Positions 58,501 through 64,000 of a DNA stretch of 64,000 nucleotides are shown piece after piece (position 1 is the first letter of the stretch; every line of letters begins with the position of its first letter). The DNA lies in contig NZ_CP135996.1 of NCBI RefSeq assembly GCF_029211325.2, forward strand, positions 1,860,001-1,924,000, read 5' to 3'. The stretch is from Caproicibacterium argilliputei. Its GTDB lineage: Bacteria; Bacillota; Clostridia; Oscillospirales; Acutalibacteraceae. The position numbers and the translations under genes were made by a program. The notes below the pieces were generated by a model that saw only the letters and a program-made list of their open reading frames with translations, was not told the DNA's origin and did not search any database.

Positions 58501-61424
58501 CAGACAGCAGCGGAACGGAAAACACCATCAATAAGATTAACGATTTAATCATTGTAGATGCTTCCACTTCTTCCGGTACCGTTTATTTTACCATCCAGAA
58601 TACCCAGAATACTAGCGTCGACAGTAAAACTTTAACTTTCACTTTCAATATTGAAATTACAAAAGATTCGAGTCAGTCATCCTCTTCTGAACTGGCAGTA
58701 CTTGCACTGGACGGCGATAAACCCCTTCCCAACTTTACCTTGAAGAATAACACTTATCTTTACAGTACCAAACAAAGCGCCTCGGCTGATACAAAGAACG
58801 AATCCCCTTTCGCCCAATGGACTGAACTAAATACCAATGACGATTCTGCAAATCAATCCGTAACAGTCGAAAGCCCAATCGTAGAAGAAAAAGTACTGCC
58901 GGAAGACACAAGCCATCACACTGTGCAGTATCAGCTGCTCGTCAATAAAATTGGCACTGCCATCAGTGGAACCAATAAAATCCCCATTTCTGTAAAGCTT
59001 CCTGCCGGAATGCAGGTCATCGAAAACAGTGTGCAGTTTCAAGATGTAGCGGTCACGTCAGATGGCTCCAGTGTCGACGAAGCCAGTATGAAAAACGCAA
59101 ACGGTAAATATAGCGACAGTTATCCAGTGAAACAACTTGTCCCCGGTTCCGACTATACCTACAGCGTATCCGGTTCTGAAAATGGTACACCCGGACGCGG
59201 AACCCTCACGATATCGAAAACCGGAGATGATTTCTCAAGACCCTGCCGCATTCTGTTTACGGCAGAAGTTGGTTCCCTGGTTTCTGCCGGAACCGGTCAA
59301 AACCTAATCACCTATAATTATGAAACAAACATCAACACAACACCTGTCACCCTGCAAAGTGTGGATGAAGCGTCTACCCTTGCCACAAGTGATCGCGCGG
59401 TCATCAAAGTACAGAAAGTAGACGATTCCGGTACACCGCTTGCCGGCGCTTTGTTTGACATTCTGTGCACAGATATGCCTATGCTGACAGGCAGCCGTTT
59501 CGCTTCTGTTGCAACCAATAAAAACGGTCTGGCGGTATTCCGTGTCCCTGCGGGACACACTTATACCATTGAGGAATACCAAGCGCCAAGCGGCTACACC
59601 ATGGACAGTTCTTCGCCCTTTACCAAGCAAAAAGACGGCACGGGCGGCGTGCAGTTGACCGTAACGACTGCGTCCCTCGGAAATGTATATCAGTATTACG
59701 GTACGGAAAAGGGCTTTTCTAAAGATACATCTTCTGGAAATGTTGTTTCGGTTGTTAACAAGCGCAACAATGACAGTTCCATTGTGCTCTATGCACAGTC
59801 AACGCCGCCTGCGTCTTCCACAACCAGCAGCACGGATTCTGCCGCATCCTCTAACACATCAAGCGTTACCGACAGTTCCAATGCCTCTTCTGCCGCCAGT
59901 TCTGCAGCCTCCAGTTCCACAGACAGCACCGCTTCCTCGGAAAGCGGCACCAAGGCCGTCTTTACCGGTGCGCTGCCACTGCGCGGTGCGGGAGAAACAG
60001 CTTCCAGCCACCTGTCTGGTACCGCGCTAAAAGGCGCTGTGTATGGACTCTACAAAGATGAGGCGTGTGATACCCTGCTGCAGCAAGCTACCAGTGACAG
60101 CAACGGCAAGATTGAATTCACGAAATTGGCATGGGGTGGCGATCCCTACTACATACAGGAGATTACACCTCCAGACCTATTTGCCTCTCATAAAACATCT
60201 ACGCCTTATAAAGCTGTACTGACATCAGAAAATGACGTGACTTTCTCCGAAGGCGACCTCTCTGGTGAATCAAACTTTTTGATTATCAGCTATACCCCGA
60301 AAACGGGTACCGGTACTGTGCAGGTCACAAAGCTCGGCAAAGACACCGGCGAAGCAGGCTTAGGCGGTGCCGTCTTCCAGCTGCTCACGAAAGACGGAGC
60401 TGTCTTCCAAACAGCCACTTCCGCGGCCGGCACCGGCTTAGCTGCTTTCTCGAAGCTGCCGGCAGGCACCTTTATCCTGCACGAAGTCACCCCGCCGGAG
60501 GGATATCTACTCACTTCCGATGTGGATGCTGTCACTGTAAAGGAAGGCGAAATTACGAAACAAACGGTCACGGATTCGCCGGATCCCGCTTCGCAAATGG
60601 GGCACGTGACGTTGGAAATGAAGTACGACAAAGTTACAGACGCCCAAATTGGCAAAGAATATAACTTTACCGTCCGTCTGCAGGACGAAAGCGGGAACCC
60701 TGTAAACGGGAAATTCACCTACACCCGCAGCGATGGAAAAACGGGCAGCCTGACATTCGGGAAAGGCACCACTTCCAGCAGCACAACGAAAAAGCTCTCG
60801 CTGCGCACAGCCACTAGCTTTGCCAGCACGGACAGCACCGCTGGTCTTCCCATGACCATGAAAGACGGCAAAACTTCCACCACTGCTATCCTCAAAGTTC
60901 CGTATGGTTACCACTACACCATTGCCGCACCGACCATTTCCGGTTACACTTTAAAGTCCAAGAACAATACAGACAGCTACGTTTCCGACACCACTTCCAC
61001 CGCCACATTTGACTACACGCAGACGGCCGGCAGCACGACTTCCACCGCCTCCGGCTCCAGTTCCACTGCTTCCGGCAGTTCCGGTACCTCGAATACCGGA
61101 AGCAGTGCTTCTAAGAGTTCGAATGTCTCCGGCAGTTCCTCTAACGCTTCCGGGCAAAATGCCAGCGGCGCTTCCGGGCAGAATGCAAGCGGAGCCGGAA
61201 AAAATGGAACAAACGGTACAAATGGTACCAACGGCAGCAACGCAAATGGGAAAAACGGCACGAATGGCACTTCCGGCTCCTCCGCAGCGAAAAAGGGCGA
61301 GACTCTGCCCAAAACCAATGTACCGGACACCATCCCGTTTTGGAGCGCCGGCTTGGCTGTGTCCCTGCTTTGCACGTTCTTTGTTCTGCGCTGGGGCTAC
61401 AAACGGAGAAAGAAGGGGGAATAA
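55566..61424 (+). CDS. Giant sortase-anchored surface adhesin (LPKTN)
   Basis: 1952 residues. A YSIRK-less signal peptide ends near SSHAADE. Residues 60-1270 carry at least four or five related beta domains, each with a motif like EWTAVITPNN, YWILLFNENA, DWTIYLNEA or KLQVTVNQN followed by a D-x-L-P-x-G-type strand. Two or three SpaA/Cna-B domains follow (from about 1279, 1488 and 1583), which often form isopeptide bonds, then a DUF7601-like domain near 1680 and Ser- and Asn-Gly-Thr-rich stalks. The C-terminus has LPKTN (1914-1918), a hydrophobic helix and a basic tail for wall anchoring. Base composition is lower in G+C than the neighbours. The sortase gene follows after 3 nt. AAAGAGGA supports ATG 55566. 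Confidence 0.93.
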   Translation: MLKNMEKRKNVSTTIRHTLRKAVSSVLAFAVTVSAFTGLAPLSSHAADEGDTGTTQPSQSATSTSSADPHNKGLITNLISKADLKAGVSVSGTTPTTSGASYSWNADNSDWAGAITYNFTIPMDKIQRSYGNKDSAVEADYTYDLDLPPEICTGISNVGGTVNVTATFTNAIQLEGTTTTITTMPIGSVSIVGPTATTKKAILTLGKYKKADSATTLSAIPNYDALLNVYAKQQDGSSQVNDSYRPNCSFQLNYKLEKSAVNVNQQSTVAYYFGGGDNKSRDASYFTLDLQFAEYTPQTPVIDLSGHQVTTTQTVSINGQSTTFTDVSTGEIEWTAVITPNNCSYTDLVYEMPGDYVANSFVFKGNSSQNVTADSSSATVKVTFSNALNLYADSATKQIVLTYRTRPADSDFVQPSHTFGSNTNTKALTSTITAKAGLTFAGGSFPSPEASVDFSQTWLRKKGIYMKSSNQVYWILLFNENARTVKDITIQDELDQQTFTGTVYVSTKPIVADDTAQNVDTLWTLNSPKLSDDKRTMTIDLKDKTGSTTFNNPLYIWYTTKVDTDFFNQENAEEESVTDDPHIGFTLNDKWTGATGAEENTPVTPGISALRKVGVYHADTHTIDWTIYLNEATAQWTYVDLQDVIDSSDETGKSGTRQRLIPLNDVTPIDVGTVDSKTQSDIFKNYIEINEGGQNSTESVATGTIDTTTYHSTAGSTDYYTSTIHITWADSDSATTAKENNESAAKVLPIKSKKTIHYRTIITAGADYTGNGKDGGTEYKNDAKLFVNPGPASPVSTNVTLSATDNTSLKSGTTQVTAVNPVPDPNKGRFVADKFYCTTGTGATKTVSTTDSDQDSSIVDSSIVKDKKGNPLIATYHYEKWDTTKADKSKQIDEDAVTLGSADSPKVETGTVKVTSTMLRAGFTNVLDNGAKYDYVKHTLKLQVTVNQNKQSEMNGYCIKDVLPTGTSYVKDSLSGTLTDSSGTENTINKINDLIIVDASTSSGTVYFTIQNTQNTSVDSKTLTFTFNIEITKDSSQSSSSELAVLALDGDKPLPNFTLKNNTYLYSTKQSASADTKNESPFAQWTELNTNDDSANQSVTVESPIVEEKVLPEDTSHHTVQYQLLVNKIGTAISGTNKIPISVKLPAGMQVIENSVQFQDVAVTSDGSSVDEASMKNANGKYSDSYPVKQLVPGSDYTYSVSGSENGTPGRGTLTISKTGDDFSRPCRILFTAEVGSLVSAGTGQNLITYNYETNINTTPVTLQSVDEASTLATSDRAVIKVQKVDDSGTPLAGALFDILCTDMPMLTGSRFASVATNKNGLAVFRVPAGHTYTIEEYQAPSGYTMDSSSPFTKQKDGTGGVQLTVTTASLGNVYQYYGTEKGFSKDTSSGNVVSVVNKRNNDSSIVLYAQSTPPASSTTSSTDSAASSNTSSVTDSSNASSAASSAASSSTDSTASSESGTKAVFTGALPLRGAGETASSHLSGTALKGAVYGLYKDEACDTLLQQATSDSNGKIEFTKLAWGGDPYYIQEITPPDLFASHKTSTPYKAVLTSENDVTFSEGDLSGESNFLIISYTPKTGTGTVQVTKLGKDTGEAGLGGAVFQLLTKDGAVFQTATSAAGTGLAAFSKLPAGTFILHEVTPPEGYLLTSDVDAVTVKEGEITKQTVTDSPDPASQMGHVTLEMKYDKVTDAQIGKEYNFTVRLQDESGNPVNGKFTYTRSDGKTGSLTFGKGTTSSSTTKKLSLRTATSFASTDSTAGLPMTMKDGKTSTTAILKVPYGYHYTIAAPTISGYTLKSKNNTDSYVSDTTSTATFDYTQTAGSTTSTASGSSSTASGSSGTSNTGSSASKSSNVSGSSSNASGQNASGASGQNASGAGKNGTNGTNGTNGSNANGKNGTNGTSGSSAAKKGETLPKTNVPDTIPFWSAGLAVSLLCTFFVLRWGYKRRKKGE
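58128..58157 (+). repeat. Tandem 15-bp duplication inside the adhesin gene
   Basis: GATTCTAGCATTGTA occurs twice in direct succession (58128-58142, 58143-58157), duplicating DSSIV in frame. It is a recent slip or duplication and keeps the reading frame. Confidence 0.85.
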
Positions 61425-61427
61425 CAA

Positions 61428-62186
61428 ATGTCCCGTTCAAAAAAAGCCCGTAAGAAAAGGCACATTGCCTTTCCGCTGTGCGTAGTTTCCTGTTTTCTGG
61501 CCATAGACTTCTTTGCATTCGGTCTGTTTTTTGAGCTGACCAGCCGCAGTGAAAGCCATAAGTTTTACGAAACACTTGCCACACGAACAGTTCAGCCCTC
61601 CTCCGCTTCTGCCGTCAAAATGACGCCGCAGATTGACTTTCAAAATCTGAAGGTCACTTGCCCCAGCGCAGTTGCGTGGATTTACAGCAGCGGCACGCCG
61701 ATTGACTATCCGGTGGTACAGGCAAAGGACAACAAATTCTATCTTTCGCACCGGGCTGACAACACCAGCAACGAAAACGGCGCTGTATTCCTAAACAAAA
61801 GCAACTCGCCGAATTTCACAGACGACAACTCCATCCTCTTTGCGCACCATCTGGCGACCGGAGATATGTTTACCTCTCTGGAAAAGTATCGGGACCAGGC
61901 GTACTACAAAGAGCACCCAACCATGGATCTGATGACGCCGTCTGCCACCTACAAAGTCGAACTGATTGCAGGATATGTCCTGGATGGAGACTCCCCCATC
62001 TTTCCAACACGGTTTGCCACGGTCGAGGCACAAGAGCAATTCCTGCAAAACGCCCGCAAGCACAGTGTCTTTACCAGCAAAGTACAGGTTACACCGAAAG
62101 ACCGGCTGCTCACGCTCTGCACCTGCACCTACGATTTTGACAACGCCCGCTTGGCGGTGATTGGCAAGCTGGTTAAGCAATCCTAA
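61428..62186 (+). CDS. srtB: Class B sortase
   Basis: 252 residues: N-terminal membrane anchor (PLCVVSCFLAIDFFAFGLFF), then the class B fold with WIYSSGTPIDYPVVQAKDN in its first strand, catalytic His in ILFAHHLATG, Cys in TLCTCTYDF and Arg in NARLAVIG. It cleaves a sorting signal between Thr and the next residue and joins the protein to the wall. The adjacent adhesin has LPKTN; the T-N junction resembles class B signals (NPQTN) more than LPXTG. The two genes form one transcript. Confidence 0.94.
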   Translation: MSRSKKARKKRHIAFPLCVVSCFLAIDFFAFGLFFELTSRSESHKFYETLATRTVQPSSASAVKMTPQIDFQNLKVTCPSAVAWIYSSGTPIDYPVVQAKDNKFYLSHRADNTSNENGAVFLNKSNSPNFTDDNSILFAHHLATGDMFTSLEKYRDQAYYKEHPTMDLMTPSATYKVELIAGYVLDGDSPIFPTRFATVEAQEQFLQNARKHSVFTSKVQVTPKDRLLTLCTCTYDFDNARLAVIGKLVKQS

Positions 62187-62205
62187 AAAGGTCACATAGC
62201 TCTCT

Positions 62206-62241
62206 AAAAAACCGACGTTCCTTTGTGAACGTCGGTTTTTC
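62206..62241. terminator. Bidirectional terminator after the sortase gene
   Basis: AAACCGACGTTC (62209-62220) pairs with GAACGTCGGTTT (62227-62238) around a 6-nt loop, with T-runs on both strands; the flanking genes converge. Confidence 0.9.
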
Positions 62242-62243
62242 TG

Positions 62244-63902
62244 TTATTCTATTGTCTGTCGGTGCGCCAGCAGGAGTTCTTTCCAGCGGCGCTCCCAGAT
62301 TTTCTTTGAAAAGCACTGGGCTGTTTGCACAGCGTGCTTCCCCATTTCCAGACGCAGTTCCCAGTCATCCGCCAGACGAACGATGGCCTGTTCCAGTGCA
62401 TCCTTTTCTGCCGAAAGCAATACCCCGTTGAAACCGTCAATCACCAAATCCGTCAAGCCACCGACATTGCCCGCTAGCACCGGCTTTCCACACGCCATGG
62501 CCTCTAACAGGGAAAAAGATGTGCTTTCCGCATAGCGGGACGGCAGCAACACCAAATCAGCTGCCTGATAAGCAGTTGCCATCTTCTCCATGGGGTACCA
62601 ATGATACACAATGCCACTTTCCCGCTCTGCAAGAAGCATCATCTGTTGTTCCGCCTGCTCTGTTCCCCGCCCAACAAACGAAAAAAGCAGATCCTCGCGC
62701 TTTTGCAGTAGTGCCCTTGCAGCTTCTTTCACAGCACCCCAGCCCTTGCTGTAAACAAGCCTTCGCGGATACAGGACTGTCAGCTTTTCCGATTTTTCTG
62801 CAGCGTCCGTCGGATGAAACATCGTGAGATCCACGTAATTGGGCAAATAAATTCGCCTGCACACCATTGACGGATGGACGGCGTTGAGCCAATGCAGGGT
62901 ATTGGTATCCGTACTGACCAGCGTTTTGACGCGGTTCAGACCCGTAAACAACCTCCCGTACCATTCCTGTGACCGCCACCAGGGCGCTTTCTCTGCGTCC
63001 CACCAAATGCCCTGACTCACGCAGATTGCGTTTTCAAATACATATGGATACAGCAAATCCATGCCAAAATACAGATGCAGGTCATAGTCCTGTGCAAGCG
63101 AATAAAAACTCTTGTTCAAAGAAAGAAAAAAGTCCTCGTCAAAGCCACCCTCGCCAATGCCGAAAACACGAAATCCGTCATATTCTTTCTTCCAGTACAA
63201 ACCGTTCGACGGCTGAAAAATATCCACTTGCCAGCCAAGCCCCGCCAAAAGCCGTGCCAGATCTCTGAGGTACCGCACCCGCCCGTCAGGCAGACAACGC
63301 GCCCCGTCCCGCTCCAGAAAGCGGCTGGTCAGCAGCGCTACCCGCTTTTTTTCGTCTGCAGATGGTGACGACTCCGGCAGCTGCAAGGTCAGCTCCAAGC
63401 ACGGCCGCCAGTCCGGGCAGCTCTGGCGGGTACTGAGAAAAGCAGTTAAACGCTCCTCTTCCTGCTCATCTGCTGCCCGGAGCAGAATCCCATGGTTGCT
63501 GTCCGGACGTTCGTGCCAGACGCGCGCCAAAGGGGTAATCTCTGCAGAAACGGATTCGTAAACCGCGCATTCCGTCTGCAAAGGCAGTCCAACACAACTG
63601 CATGGCGGCTGTACGTCAAAACTGACTCTGCCGCGCTCCCACGCTTCCTTGACCGGACAGATCACAAATCCGTTTTTCGTTTCCATACAGTCGTTGCGGA
63701 CACAATACAAGCGCAGCACCGCTTTTTCAATGACCGCTTCCGGCGGGACTTCCGCCAACGAAAACTGCATAAGAATCCTGTAAACCGCATCCTGCCGGAA
63801 ACAACCCAAAAGACAAAATTCCTTTTCCGAAAAATTGTCATACGGCATGGTACTGTCCACATAGGTATCCGCAAAGGGATACAGCGTCATTTCTTTTTGC
63901 AT
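62244..63902 (-). CDS. DNRLRE domain-glycosyltransferase family 4 fusion
   Basis: 552 residues. Residues 1-175 read as a DNRLRE-type beta domain (YPFADTYVDSTMPYDNFSEKE, AVLRLYCV, WERGRVSFDV, WHERPDSNHGILLRA), normally found in secreted or wall-bound proteins. Residues 185-552 are a GT-B glycosyltransferase: SRFLERDGARCLPDGRVRYLR at the N-lobe and a GT4 C-lobe with EAMACGKPVLAGNVGG near the nucleotide-sugar site. There is no signal peptide. GAGAGG six nt upstream supports ATG 63902. It may glycosylate or synthesise a surface polymer; acceptor and donor are unknown. Confidence 0.88.
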   Translation of the reverse strand: MQKEMTLYPFADTYVDSTMPYDNFSEKEFCLLGCFRQDAVYRILMQFSLAEVPPEAVIEKAVLRLYCVRNDCMETKNGFVICPVKEAWERGRVSFDVQPPCSCVGLPLQTECAVYESVSAEITPLARVWHERPDSNHGILLRAADEQEEERLTAFLSTRQSCPDWRPCLELTLQLPESSPSADEKKRVALLTSRFLERDGARCLPDGRVRYLRDLARLLAGLGWQVDIFQPSNGLYWKKEYDGFRVFGIGEGGFDEDFFLSLNKSFYSLAQDYDLHLYFGMDLLYPYVFENAICVSQGIWWDAEKAPWWRSQEWYGRLFTGLNRVKTLVSTDTNTLHWLNAVHPSMVCRRIYLPNYVDLTMFHPTDAAEKSEKLTVLYPRRLVYSKGWGAVKEAARALLQKREDLLFSFVGRGTEQAEQQMMLLAERESGIVYHWYPMEKMATAYQAADLVLLPSRYAESTSFSLLEAMACGKPVLAGNVGGLTDLVIDGFNGVLLSAEKDALEQAIVRLADDWELRLEMGKHAVQTAQCFSKKIWERRWKELLLAHRQTIE

Positions 63903-64000
63903 ACGTTACCTCTCTTTTCAGAATATCCTTTCCACAGTCTGCCGGCCACTCCGTGCACAGACCGTCTTTGGAAGAGAAAGCCTTTCCAAATTCTATGCTG

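Noticed and set aside
1..64000. CRISPR array, tRNA or rRNA genes, insertion sequences, prophage or defence genes
   Set aside because: No regularly spaced repeats, tRNA cloverleaf, transposase, integrase or nuclease-helicase defence genes were seen in reading both strands.

Overview
The window reads as chromosomal DNA of a spore-forming, Gram-positive anaerobe of the class Clostridia, most likely in the Oscillospirales/Ruminococcaceae sphere. This is inferred from the sigE-spoIIGA pair, cdaA-cdaR, HemZ, class B sortase, a CUT1 arabino-oligosaccharide importer with a GH51 arabinofuranosidase, strong AGGAGG-type ribosome sites, G+C-rich codon use and dense operons mostly on the minus strand. No rRNA, tRNA, IS element, phage or CRISPR array was seen.

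Layout. 1-4.3 kb: the start of a radical SAM gene, a DtxR-like metal regulator, a sensor-kinase remnant without a kinase core, a LacI regulator, an HD-domain protein with a zinc-ribbon membrane protein, and a 38-codon gene with its own promoter and terminator. 4.5-9.8 kb: GH51 arabinofuranosidase, two CUT1 permeases and a lipoprotein binding protein, behind a promoter with a large inverted repeat. 10-13.4 kb: sigE and spoIIGA with a spoIIG-like promoter, then amtB-glnK with a terminator hairpin inside the amtB leader. 13.5-20 kb: a heterodimeric ABC exporter and a hybrid sensor kinase. 20-24 kb: an acetyltransferase, an HsmA-type membrane protein and a LytTR-DUF3021-ABC operon whose ATPase has lost its N-terminus. 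24.2-27.4 kb: pdxST and an ECF sigma/anti-sigma pair. 27.5-33.2 kb: a complete Opp/Dpp-type peptide importer. 33.4-47.8 kb: housekeeping genes: mscL, a uridine-kinase-like protein, hemZ, an MBL hydrolase, relA, recJ, cdaA-cdaR, a cysteine-desulfurase-like enzyme with DUF3343, ispF, ispD and a HAD phosphatase. 48-53.2 kb: an esterase, a GH25 lysozyme and nadABC with an operator over its promoter. 53.3-64 kb: a chemotaxis receptor, a 1952-residue sortase-anchored adhesin with its class B sortase, and a DNRLRE-glycosyltransferase fusion.

How the parts work together. The arabinose cluster imports and cleaves arabinofuranosyl oligosaccharides; it and the peptide importer point to plant-polymer and peptide foraging. 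relA, cdaA and amtB-glnK are nutrient- and stress-signalling nodes. The adhesin, sortase, chemoreceptor and glycosyltransferase form a surface region. I did not find a clearly new multi-gene defence or mobile system. The most interesting signals are regulatory: the spoIIG-type promoter with a 0A box and a 21-bp spacer, the amtB leader terminator, LytTR direct repeats 21 bp apart, and palindromes upstream of the sugar importer, nadA and the adhesin. There are also two decayed signalling or transport genes and the 38-codon gene.
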